Source: Pseudomonadota bacterium
GTDB taxonomy: Bacteria > Pseudomonadota > Alphaproteobacteria > Rhizobiales > Hyphomicrobiaceae
NCBI GenBank assembly: GCA_023423275.1
Contig: JAFAFW010000101.1
Span: forward strand, 1-42,866
Length of the DNA stretch: 42,866 nucleotides
Direction of reading: 5' to 3'
Shown here: piece by piece, positions 7,801 to 15,147 of the stretch
How positions within the stretch are numbered: position 1 is the stretch's first letter
Layout of the letters: every line of letters starts with the position of its first letter
Notes under the pieces: model-generated
Told to the model about the DNA's origin: nothing
The model's database searches: none
The model's input: the letters and a program-made list of their open reading frames with translations, nothing else
Made by a program: the position numbers and the translations under genes

Positions 7801-8768
7801 TGCGCCCCGGCGTGCGTATAGACATCCGAAAGTGCTGCCGTCATCTCGGGCGTCGTTCCCTTGCGGCCGGCCGCTACGGCTGCCGTCACCTGCGCGGCGG
7901 CATGTTGCTTTGCTTCGGCGATTATTGATGCCCCGACGCCATTTGCGAGCAGTCTGCGCTCCAGGCGGGTGATGGGATCGGCCTCCGGGGAGAGTTCGCC
8001 ATCGCCTTCGGTGCGGTATTTCTGCGGATCGCCTTCGAAATGGCCGCGAACGCGCGTCGTCTTGCACTCGAGCAATCGCGGGCCGGAGCCGCTGCGAATT
8101 TCGGCGATGAGATCTCTGGCTGCGGTGGCGACTTCGACAGCATCATTTCCGTCAACGGTACGGGCCGGGATCTTGTGACTTGCGGCAAGCGTGGCCGCAT
8201 CACCCTTGAATTGCTGGGCGGTCGGTGAGAACTCCGACCAGCCGTTGTTCTCGCACACGAACAGGGTCGGCAGGTGCCAGAGCGCCGCGAGATTGAGGCT
8301 TTCGTGAATGACGCCCTCAGCGAGCGCTCCGTCGCCGAAGAACACGGTTGCGATGCTGCCGCTTTTGCGAACCTGATGGGCCAACGCGCTGCCGACAGCG
8401 ATGGGAATGCCGGCTGCAACGATGCCATTCGCGCCGAGCATGCCGACAGACATATCGGCGATGTGCATCGAGCCGCCCCTGCCGCCGCAGATTCCTTCGG
8501 CCTTACCCATAATTTCGAGGAAGAAGCGGTCCAGGTCGATGCCCTTGGCGATCGCGTGTCCGTGCCCGCGGTGATTTGAGGCGAGCGTGTCTCCGCGCTC
8601 CAACTGGCTGATCACGCCCGTGGCCACAGCCTCCTGACCGATCGACAAATGGATGAAACCAGGAACCTCGCCATCGGCAAAAAGCTGAGAGAGCCTGGTC
8701 TCGGTCTCACGGATAAGATGCATGATGCGCAGGAGATCAAGTTGCGACGCCGTTTCGGCCGTGTTCAA
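7797..8768 (-). CDS. 2-oxoacid dehydrogenase E1 component, alpha subunit (AcoA-like)
   Basis: Thiamine-diphosphate-binding E1 alpha, 323 aa from the chosen start. The TPP motif is GDG (residues 145-147) followed about 27 residues later by NN (174-175). HRGHGH (67-72) and GGRGGSMH (95-102) are typical E1 alpha segments. I chose the TTG at 8768 because GGAGGAACC lies directly before it and the length then matches the AcoA/PdhA-like family. An in-frame ATG at 8885 would add 39 residues, but these are not E1-like and run into the AT-rich promoter and operator at 8874-8889. First gene of the E1 alpha-E1 beta-E2 operon, divergent from the TetR-hotdog regulator. Confidence 0.9.
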   Translation of the reverse strand: MNTAETASQLDLLRIMHLIRETETRLSQLFADGEVPGFIHLSIGQEAVATGVISQLERGDTLASNHRGHGHAIAKGIDLDRFFLEIMGKAEGICGGRGGSMHIADMSVGMLGANGIVAAGIPIAVGSALAHQVRKSGSIATVFFGDGALAEGVIHESLNLAALWHLPTLFVCENNGWSEFSPTAQQFKGDAATLAASHKIPARTVDGNDAVEVATAARDLIAEIRSGSGPRLLECKTTRVRGHFEGDPQKYRTEGDGELSPEADPITRLERRLLANGVGASIIAEAKQHAAAQVTAAVAAGRKGTTPEMTAALSDVYTHAGAQ

Positions 8769-8873
8769 GGTTCCTCCGGCATTGCGTTCGCTGCCCGTTA
8801 AGGCGCTCGACTTTAAGGCGATTGACGGATTGCCAATGATCCGCGAAAAGACATCATTAGAACTAAATGAACA

Positions 8874-8889
8874 AAGAATCAACATTCAT
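8874..8889. promoter_or_regulatory. Operator candidate, site 3 (degenerate ATGAA-N6-TTCAT)
   Basis: The site reads AAGAATCAACATTCAT. It matches the site at 2335-2350 at 12 of 16 positions and keeps the right arm TTCAT exactly. A further ATGAA half-site lies at 8867-8871. It is in the divergent promoter region between E1 alpha (start 8768) and the TetR-hotdog regulator (start 8956), the usual place for autoregulation. It is weaker than the two copies near 2300, so the call rests on position as much as sequence. Confidence 0.45.
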
Positions 8890-8955
8890 AATATTGCCAT
8901 GCGATGCGGCGGATTCGAGTAGGGAATACGCCGACGGATCTCCAAGGAGATAGCA

Positions 8956-10041
8956 ATGCCCGAACCCAAGGTTGGGAGCCGGAGGCAGGCGCGGTCGGGG
9001 GCTGCGGCGACTAGAATGACGCGCGCCGACCGGACGCAGGAGACCCGGCGCAAGCTGATCGACGCGGCCGCCAAGGTCGTCGGCGAGGAAGGTTACGCAA
9101 ATGCGTCCGTCGCCAAGATCACCGCGCTTGCCGACGTCGCCCAGGGGACGTTCTACAACTATTTCGCATCCCAGCAGGATCTATTCGACCATCTCCTGCC
9201 TGAACTCGGCAGCGAGCTTCTCGATCTGATCCGTGATCGCCTCGTGGGCATAACGCAAAGCGAACAGCGCGAAGAGATCGGCTTTCGCGCATTCTTCGAG
9301 TTTCTGGCCGACCGTCCGGAATTCTACCGGATCCTGAACGAGGCGGAGACGTTCTCGCCTACGGCGTTTCATGGCCACATGCGGAACATGGCCGACGGCT
9401 ATCTGCGTGCTCTCACGCGAGCCCGGTCAAAGGGCGAGTTGCCGGGTTTTGAACCACGTGAGCTTGAGGTGATTGTCTACGCGCTGCTGGCCGCACGCAG
9501 CTACCTTAGCTACCGCTACATCTACCGGGACGGCGTTGGCGGGCGCCTGCCGGACTGGGTGTCCCGAGCCTATCTCAAGCTCGTTTCCGGTGGCATGGTC
9601 TACGGCGGCACGAACGGGCGCACCCACCGCCCCCGCCGGGCACCGGCCACCGAAAGCCAGCGTTTCGATATCGAATGCGAGATCACCAATGCGGCCGATG
9701 GCCGAACCATTGCCACGGTCGATATCGTTGATGAGCATCGCGATGAGAATGGTGCTGTCAGGCGGGCCGTGATGCTTCAGCTGTTCGACCGTACCAGTAT
9801 GCATGCTGCCGTGACTGTTGCTGGAACTGAGGCGCAATTGCTCAATCTCGCGAGTAGCTTCATGGGGCCGGCAACAGGGCAACGACTGGTCGCGCGGGCG
9901 CAGCCGGAACTTCGATCGGGGCTTGTGCATGTGACGGTCAAAATCGAAGAGATCGGTGAAGCCGGCGCCACAGCGCAGCCTGTCGCCACGGCTCTCGCGG
10001 TGTTTGCCTCGTCGGATCCATCCGATTCACGAAAACAATAA
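8956..10041 (+). CDS. TetR/AcrR-type regulator fused to a C-terminal hotdog (PaaI-like) domain
   Basis: 361-aa protein with three parts. Residues about 25-75 are a TetR DNA-binding domain (IDAAAKVVGEEGYANASVAK, then VAQGTFYNYFASQQDLF). Residues about 80-215 are a helical ligand/dimerisation domain. A basic Pro/Arg linker (221-235) leads to a region (about 240-352) resembling a hotdog-fold PaaI-type thioesterase, with VMLQLFDRTSMHAAVTVAG (272-290) as the long helix and strands such as GLVHVTVKIEEIG and QPVATALAVFA. Ordinary TetR proteins are about 200 aa, so the extension is real and in one frame. AAGGAGA precedes the ATG. Divergent from the E1 operon, it probably regulates that operon and, through shared palindromes, the 1962/2440 promoters. 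An acyl-CoA ligand bound by the hotdog domain is an attractive inference. Confidence 0.85.
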   Translation: MPEPKVGSRRQARSGAAATRMTRADRTQETRRKLIDAAAKVVGEEGYANASVAKITALADVAQGTFYNYFASQQDLFDHLLPELGSELLDLIRDRLVGITQSEQREEIGFRAFFEFLADRPEFYRILNEAETFSPTAFHGHMRNMADGYLRALTRARSKGELPGFEPRELEVIVYALLAARSYLSYRYIYRDGVGGRLPDWVSRAYLKLVSGGMVYGGTNGRTHRPRRAPATESQRFDIECEITNAADGRTIATVDIVDEHRDENGAVRRAVMLQLFDRTSMHAAVTVAGTEAQLLNLASSFMGPATGQRLVARAQPELRSGLVHVTVKIEEIGEAGATAQPVATALAVFASSDPSDSRKQ

Positions 10042-10122
10042 TGCTGCCGCTCTGTAATGCGCGACGATCGGGCTCCTGGTGGGTGTCGACTGCTGCTGAG
10101 CGGTGTGTCGCAAACACGCAGC

Positions 10123-11316
10123 CTACAGAACTCCGCCAGACCGCAGGTCTTGGATCTCCGCTGCGCTAAGCCCGCATTCGGTCAGGATTTCATCCGTGTG
10201 CTCACCCATGCCGGGGATCGGCTCCTTGATCTGGGCTGGTGTGCGCGACAGGACGACCGGCTGCGCCACGATTTCGACGGCGCCGCGAGCCGGATGTGTG
10301 CACGGAACCGCCATTTTCAAATGCTGGACCTGCGGATCGTCGAAGACGTCATTGATACGGTGGATCGGCCCCGCAGGAACGCCGGCATCGGCCAGAGCCT
10401 TCAGCCAATACGCGCTTGTTTGCTCCCGAAAGAACGGCTCGATGAGCGTCCGCACCTCAGGACGGTTCTTGAAGCGCGCAGCACCCGTTGCAAAGCGCGG
10501 ATCGGTGCTCAGTTCCGGGCGACCCACGACTTCGCAAAAGTTACGCCATTGGCCGTCGCCTCCCACACCAAGGTTGATGTGGCCGTCGCGTGTCTGGAAC
10601 ACGCCCATTGGCGTCGAATAGGGGTGATCGTTGCCGGCCTGCTCCGGGACGACCTTGTCGACGAGATAGCGGGCGGCCTGGAAGTCGAGCACCGCGATCT
10701 GCGCTTGCAGAAGTGAGGTGTGAACCCACTGGCCGACCCCGGAGCGTTCGCGTTCATTGAGTGCGATCAGGATACCGATCGTGGCGTAAAGTCCGGCGGA
10801 GATATCGGCGACCGCCGCACCGGCGCGGACCGGACCTTGCCCGGGAAGACCGGTGACCGACATCAGGCCACCCATGCCCTGCGCAATCTGATCATAGCCG
10901 GCAAGCGTGCTGTAGGGACCATCCTGCCCGAACCCTGAAATCGAAGCGAGAATGATCCGCGGATTGACCGCCCGCAGTTGCTCGTAACCGATGCCAAGGC
11001 GATCCTTCACATCGGGCCGATAGTTCTCGACCACGATATCGGCGGTCTTCACCAACCGCATGAACACAGCGAGACCGGCAGGCGTCTTCAGGTTGAGCGT
11101 CAGTGAACGCTTGTTCCTGTGCAGATTGATCATGTCGTAGCCGTCGCGCGGACCGCTCATTCCCTCGTTGGGATCGACGCCCTTCGGCGCCTCGATCTTG
11201 ATCACGTCGGCTCCGAAATCGGCAAGCACCCTGCAGCAGGTCGGACCCGCGCGCACGCGCGTCAAATCGAGAACGCGAAGATGCGAAAGAGCAGGAGAAG
11301 CGGATATAGGTGCCAT
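10123..11316 (-). CDS. Class III (CaiB/BaiF) CoA-transferase
   Basis: 397-aa family III CoA-transferase that would move CoA between carboxylic acids in the cytoplasm. The catalytic aspartate (Asp169 of formyl-CoA transferase) is Asp171 in AAVADISAGLYA. Other family blocks are VLDLTRVRAGPTCCRVLADFGADVIKIE (residues 15-42, by position), NRNKR-like HRNKRS near 66-71, VENYRPDV (96-103) and SGFGQDGPY (127-135). I prefer the ATG at 11316, with AAGGAA 9 bp upstream; an in-frame ATG at 11358 would add 14 non-conserved residues. It is the last gene of the GntR/NitT-type transporter operon, 48 bp after the ATPase. This suggests the imported compound or its product is a carboxylate that must be activated with CoA. 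Confidence 0.93.
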   Translation of the reverse strand: MAPISASPALSHLRVLDLTRVRAGPTCCRVLADFGADVIKIEAPKGVDPNEGMSGPRDGYDMINLHRNKRSLTLNLKTPAGLAVFMRLVKTADIVVENYRPDVKDRLGIGYEQLRAVNPRIILASISGFGQDGPYSTLAGYDQIAQGMGGLMSVTGLPGQGPVRAGAAVADISAGLYATIGILIALNERERSGVGQWVHTSLLQAQIAVLDFQAARYLVDKVVPEQAGNDHPYSTPMGVFQTRDGHINLGVGGDGQWRNFCEVVGRPELSTDPRFATGAARFKNRPEVRTLIEPFFREQTSAYWLKALADAGVPAGPIHRINDVFDDPQVQHLKMAVPCTHPARGAVEIVAQPVVLSRTPAQIKEPIPGMGEHTDEILTECGLSAAEIQDLRSGGVL

Positions 11317-11364
11317 GGCATGCCGTTCCTTCGCGTTCGGATCGTTGATACTGCTCATCGCTGG

Positions 11365-12120
11365 CTAGCCGCGGAGCTGTGCGAAGATCGACCGGCGCAT
11401 ATCGTTGAAGTGGACGTCCGTCAGCAGATCGACACTACGAGGCCGGGCCAGATTGACGTCCAGTCGATTTCTGAGACAGCCGGGGCGGGCGCTCATGATG
11501 TAGACGACGTCAGCGAGCAGGATGGCCTCGTCGATGTCGTGCGTGATGAAAACGACCGTGCGCCGATGTTGCTCCCAGACGTCGATCAGGAGTTGCTGCA
11601 TCTGGATGCGCGTTTGCGCATCGAGCGCTCCGAAAGGCTCGTCCATCAGCATCACCCGCGGATGAGACAGGAGCGCCCGCGCAATGCCGACACGCTGCTT
11701 CATGCCACCGGAAAGCTGGTCCGGCAGATGATGGGTGAATGCACCGAGACCGAGGGTTGCAAGATAGTCTTCGGCTTCCGCGGCATACTGGCTGGAAGAA
11801 AGTCCGCGCAGCTTCGGGCCGAAGACGACATTTTCCCACACGCTCAACCAGGGAAACAGTGCTGGCTCCTGGAATACGACGGCGCGGTCAGGCCCCGGCT
11901 TGCTGACTTCAGTGCCGAACACTTGAACGGTGCCGGACGTCGGTTGCTCGAATCCGGCAATCAGGTTCAGCAACGTGGATTTGCCGCAGCCGCTGGGACC
12001 CAGAATGGCAACGAACTCGCCTTCGGCGATGGTGAGGTCGATGTCCTTGAGGGCATGCACAGCCAGCTTGCCGTCGTAAATCTTGTCGACGCCTTGCACA
12101 CGGATCGCCGGAACCGTCAT
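11365..12120 (-). CDS. NitT/TauT-type ABC transporter ATP-binding protein
   Basis: 251-aa ATPase of an SsuB/TauB-like importer. Walker A is GPSGCGKST (residues 41-49), the Q-loop is in VVFQEPALFPW, the signature is LSGGMKQR and the Walker B/D-loop region reads LMDEPFGALD. The H-loop is VFITHDIDEA. I chose the ATG at 12120, 12 bp after the permease stop, preceded by GAGGACAAGG; the frame stays open further upstream but overlaps the permease gene. Third component of a transporter whose permease and binding protein lie immediately upstream. Such systems carry nitrate, sulfonates, pyrimidine precursors, riboflavin or aromatic acids, so the substrate cannot be named. Confidence 0.94.
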   Translation of the reverse strand: MTVPAIRVQGVDKIYDGKLAVHALKDIDLTIAEGEFVAILGPSGCGKSTLLNLIAGFEQPTSGTVQVFGTEVSKPGPDRAVVFQEPALFPWLSVWENVVFGPKLRGLSSSQYAAEAEDYLATLGLGAFTHHLPDQLSGGMKQRVGIARALLSHPRVMLMDEPFGALDAQTRIQMQQLLIDVWEQHRRTVVFITHDIDEAILLADVVYIMSARPGCLRNRLDVNLARPRSVDLLTDVHFNDMRRSIFAQLRG

Positions 12121-12131
12121 CGGCCTTGTCC

Positions 12132-13022
12132 TCACGCGCGTTGAAGCCGCTTCCACCCGAGCAGCCAGCTTTCGAGAAAGACAACGACCCGATCGGACAG
12201 GAAGCCGAGGACACCGATCGACACCATGTCGGCGATCACGATATCCATGCGGCCGACGTAGTAGGCATCCCACAGCACATAGCCGAGACCCGATTTCACC
12301 GCCACCATCTCGGCGATGATGACCGCGGTCCATGCCACACCGATGCCGAGGCGAAGTCCGGTGAAGATCGAGGGCAGGGCGCTCGGCAGAACGACCCGCA
12401 GGAATAATTGCATCCGGGTGGCGCCGAGCATTAAGGCGGCCCGGACGAGGTTCTTGTTGACGTCGCGAGCGCCCTGCGCGCTGTTCACGACAATGGGATA
12501 GAAGGCGCCAAGCGCGATCAGCGAGATCGCGCCCATGTCCTTGATGCCGAAAAGAGCGATCGAGAACGGCAGCCAAGCTGTGATCGGCACGGGCCGCAGC
12601 CCCTGCAACGTCGGATCGATGAAGCGGGCAAACAGCGGGCTCCAGCCGATCATCGTGCCGATGGGAACGGCAAGCAGAATGGCGAACGCGTAGCCTTGGA
12701 AAACGCGCATCGCGGAGTAGTAGACGTTCGAGAACCAAGTGCCCATGTATGGGTTGAGGCCCATTCCGGGTTCTCCGAACGCCCATACATACCACCCCTT
12801 CGCCGCGAGCGAAGGCCACGGCAGAATGCCGGCCGGCAACAATCCGGCCTGCCCGGAGATCTCCCAGATCGCGAGGAGAAGCACCGGAACGACCAACATT
12901 TGCAGGAGGCGGGAGCCTGACCCGAACGCCCGCCGCGCTTTCCCGCTGTTGCGGGCCTCCATCCGGGCGACTGGCGTAGCCGATGCAGCTTCCATCTCTG
13001 TCTGGGAGCCCTCTGTCTTCAA
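12132..13022 (-). CDS. NitT/TauT-type ABC transporter permease
   Basis: 296-aa inner-membrane permease of the SsuC/TauC family. A polar, basic N-terminal segment (about residues 1-38) is followed by roughly six hydrophobic helices. The cytoplasmic EAA-type loop is RAALMLGATRMQLFLRVVLP (residues 191-210), which contacts the ATPase encoded next. The segment RPVPITAWLPFSIALFG is typical of the family. The gene starts 17 bp after the binding-protein stop and ends 11 bp before the ATPase start. Confidence 0.94.
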   Translation of the reverse strand: MKTEGSQTEMEAASATPVARMEARNSGKARRAFGSGSRLLQMLVVPVLLLAIWEISGQAGLLPAGILPWPSLAAKGWYVWAFGEPGMGLNPYMGTWFSNVYYSAMRVFQGYAFAILLAVPIGTMIGWSPLFARFIDPTLQGLRPVPITAWLPFSIALFGIKDMGAISLIALGAFYPIVVNSAQGARDVNKNLVRAALMLGATRMQLFLRVVLPSALPSIFTGLRLGIGVAWTAVIIAEMVAVKSGLGYVLWDAYYVGRMDIVIADMVSIGVLGFLSDRVVVFLESWLLGWKRLQRA

Positions 13023-13039
13023 TCGCTGCCCACGGGCGG

Positions 13040-14050
13040 CTAACCGCCGCCCTTGAGTCCTGCTGCCACCAGATCGGCAGGATAATACTTGTCGAGTTCG
13101 CCGCTGACATCCTTGGGGATGACGCCGAATTTGTGGAAGGCGGCGGCCTGGCGCTTCATCTGATCGAGCGACAAATCGGGCTTCAGCTCGATATAGGCAG
13201 CAACGCGAGCCGAAACATCGGGCACGATGCCCGTGAACTGCGAAATCGCTTCCGCGAAGCGCTCTTTGGTTTGCGTAACGTCCTTCTGTGCTTTCGCATA
13301 GGCCCAGATGAAGCGCCGCAACGCTTCACGCTTGTTCTGCACAGCATTCGTCGTTGCCATGATGATCCCGAGATCGGCACCAACCGCCTTCGACTTCGAG
13401 TAGTCGAGCTCCTTGTTGAAGTCACCCAGGCCCTCCATCACGGCCTGCGACTCGAATGGTTCCCAGATGACGGCGACGTCGATATCGCCACGGCGCAACG
13501 CGATATGGAAGCTGGTGCCGCCGCCCTGGATATTGACTGGAGTGAGCGAGTTATAGGGAACGCCAACTTCTTCCAGCATCGCGGCGAACTGGAACCACAC
13601 GGTCGAGCCCGGTGCGATACCAACCCGTTTGCCGCTGAGATCGCTCCACTTTTCGACCTTCACACCTTTGCGGATGACCATGTATTTCGGCTGCGTCCCC
13701 ACGCCGAGAAGTGCAACCATGCTCGTCTGCCCCTGGCTTAGCACGATCGGCAGATCGGGCGGACCAACAGTGGCGATGTCGAGCGAGCCGCTGGCCAGCG
13801 CAGTCCTGGCGTCGGCGTAACGGACGAATTCGGCTGTCTCCATTTCCACGTTCATGGATTTCAAATCAGGACCCATGAAGAAAACCGGCGCCAAGTGAGC
13901 CACCTTCGCCAAGCCTACGGTCAGTTTCGCCGGCTGGGGCAGTGGCGATGGTTTCGGGCCAAGAGTGACGTCGGCAGAAGCGGTGTGCCATGGCAGAACG
14001 GCTGCCGCGGCAGTCCCGATCATCAAGTGCCGCCTCGAGATTTCAAGCAT
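13040..14050 (-). CDS. NitT/TauT-type periplasmic substrate-binding protein
   Basis: 336-aa SsuA/NMT1-like binding protein. The N-terminus SRRHLMIGTAAAAVLPWHTASA has twin arginines (residues 6-7) and a hydrophobic core, so Tat or Sec export with cleavage near residue 26 is likely. Lobe motifs include LASGSLDIATVGPPDLP (about residues 85-101) and RRGDIDVAVIWEPFESQA. It is the first transporter gene after the GntR/UTRA regulator. Direct and inverted repeats containing GACAT lie 108-133 bp upstream of its start, making regulation by that GntR protein likely. No ligand can be assigned. Confidence 0.92.
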   Translation of the reverse strand: MLEISRRHLMIGTAAAAVLPWHTASADVTLGPKPSPLPQPAKLTVGLAKVAHLAPVFFMGPDLKSMNVEMETAEFVRYADARTALASGSLDIATVGPPDLPIVLSQGQTSMVALLGVGTQPKYMVIRKGVKVEKWSDLSGKRVGIAPGSTVWFQFAAMLEEVGVPYNSLTPVNIQGGGTSFHIALRRGDIDVAVIWEPFESQAVMEGLGDFNKELDYSKSKAVGADLGIIMATTNAVQNKREALRRFIWAYAKAQKDVTQTKERFAEAISQFTGIVPDVSARVAAYIELKPDLSLDQMKRQAAAFHKFGVIPKDVSGELDKYYPADLVAAGLKGGG

Positions 14051-14157
14051 GGCGTTCTCCCCAATTTCTGTAAGGTTTTTGCTTGCGCGCAGTGCTTCTT
14101 ATCGACGTCGAGGAATTGTCCGCTGCTATCGGGGCGCAATCAAGCATCCCGAATTAG

Positions 14158-14183
14158 AATGTACTGACATTATGACTGACATT
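14158..14183. promoter_or_regulatory. GACAT-containing repeats upstream of the NitT-type transporter
   Basis: ACTGACATT occurs twice as a direct repeat at 14163-14171 and 14175-14183, with a 12-bp period. The first copy also forms the palindrome AATGT-ACTG-ACATT at 14158-14171. The repeats sit between the GntR/UTRA stop (14203) and the binding-protein start (14050). They share GACAT with the inverted repeat at 15005-15026 in front of the regulator gene. Most likely operators for the GntR protein; inferred from position and pattern only. Confidence 0.45.
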
Positions 14184-14202
14184 CAGATAGCGTCAAGAAG
14201 TG

Positions 14203-14949
14203 TTAGTTTGTCAGGCGTCGCACGATTTTCGTTTCGTAGGTGAATCGCTCTGCCGGCCGAATGCTGCTGCTGATCTGGAACGGCGACGTTTCGCTGCCAT
14301 AATACCAGCGTCGAAAACGTAGAGCGGGGGACCCTGGCGCAACTCGCAATAATCTGGCGATGCTTGGATCGACGATCACTGCGCCGACTTCCTGGTGGAT
14401 CTCGGTGATCTGCTCGCCATACTGTTGCTGCACGAGCTCGGCAACGAGACCCGCGTGGCCGGAAATGCGGTCCCGAACCCCGGCGAAAGCCGCAGCGATG
14501 TGCAGTTCCACCCAATAGTAGGGCAGGTCGCGTTCGGCATCGGCGTCGACGACGATGCCGCGTACGCGCAGGAAGCTCTGGCCCGCATTGCATTTGAGCT
14601 GCTGGGCCAATTCGCCATGTGCAACGATATCATCCATTTCATGCGGGATTACGCGGATCTTGGTCCCGTCGCTGATCAGCTCCTCGACCGAACTCCCCGA
14701 TTGGGTATATTGCCCGATCGGCTGGGAAGATTCGACGCGCGTCCCCACACCGGCACGGCGGGATACGAAGCCGTCGACCTGGAGCTGTCGTATCGCTTCG
14801 CGCACGGTCGCCCGGCTGACATTGAAAAGCGCGCTAATTTCAAGTTCGGTCGGCAAAAGGCTGCCGAGCGGATACCGGCCAGCTTCGATTTCTTCCCGCA
14901 ATCGCATTGCGAGCAGCTGATAGCGGGGGCGGCCTCCGTCGGTACGCAT
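14203..14949 (-). CDS. GntR family regulator with UTRA ligand-binding domain (HutC subfamily)
   Basis: 248-aa transcription regulator. Residues about 8-73 form the GntR winged helix (YQLLAMRLREEIEAGRYPLG and ELEISALFNVSRATVREAIR). Residues about 95-240 match a UTRA domain, ending FQISSSIRPAERFTYETKI. The ATG at 14949 is preceded by AAGGAAG. It heads the leftward operon (binding protein, permease, ATPase, CoA-transferase) and is divergent from hyuA, so it probably controls both directions. UTRA domains bind small effectors such as imidazole- or sugar-type compounds; here the effector is probably the transported amide or a degradation product. Confidence 0.92.
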   Translation of the reverse strand: MRTDGGRPRYQLLAMRLREEIEAGRYPLGSLLPTELEISALFNVSRATVREAIRQLQVDGFVSRRAGVGTRVESSQPIGQYTQSGSSVEELISDGTKIRVIPHEMDDIVAHGELAQQLKCNAGQSFLRVRGIVVDADAERDLPYYWVELHIAAAFAGVRDRISGHAGLVAELVQQQYGEQITEIHQEVGAVIVDPSIARLLRVAPGSPALRFRRWYYGSETSPFQISSSIRPAERFTYETKIVRRLTN

Positions 14950-15004
14950 CAGGTCTTCCTTCGATCGCGGTAAACCACCCGATGGATCGTCTGTCAGCAG
15001 AAAT

Positions 15005-15026
15005 CATGTCCGAACAATATGACATG
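15005..15026. promoter_or_regulatory. Inverted repeat CATGTC-N10-GACATG between gntR and hyuA
   Basis: Perfect 6-bp arms at 15005-15010 and 15021-15026 in the 198-bp divergent promoter region between the GntR/UTRA gene (start 14949) and hyuA (start 15148). The arms share GACAT with repeats in front of the NitT-type binding protein. It is a reasonable GntR/UTRA operator that could repress both operons. I saw no coding feature in this gap. Confidence 0.5.
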
Positions 15027-15147
15027 CTTGCTCTGGGATCAAATTTGGTCGAATGTCGCGAGGTCTTTTTATTGCACGGGCGCACAACGGCAGTCTGCCC
15101 GGCGCATGCCGAACGTCGCGTCTCCGCCGGACGAGGAGAATGTCACC

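Noticed and set aside
6559..7821. 420-codon plus-strand frame opposite E1 beta and E2
   Set aside because: It is antisense to strongly recognisable E1/E2 genes and its translation is Arg-rich without any domain, typical of mirror frames in GC-rich DNA.
7801..8067. Upstream extension of the E1 beta frame
   Set aside because: The extra 89 residues overlap E1 alpha and have no E1 beta similarity; the ATGA overlap at 7797-7800 is a normal coupled start.
8769..8885. 39-codon N-terminal extension of E1 alpha from ATG 8885
   Set aside because: The residues are not E1-like, the stretch is AT-rich and covers the operator candidate, and a TTG with GGAGGA at 8768 gives the family length.
11119..12144. 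341-codon plus-strand frame opposite the NitT-type ATPase
   Set aside because: It is antisense to an ABC ATPase with all motifs; the product shows no domain or ribosome site.
12121..13110. Long upstream extension of the ATPase frame
   Set aside because: It overlaps the permease gene; the ATPase fold and a good ribosome site start at 12120.
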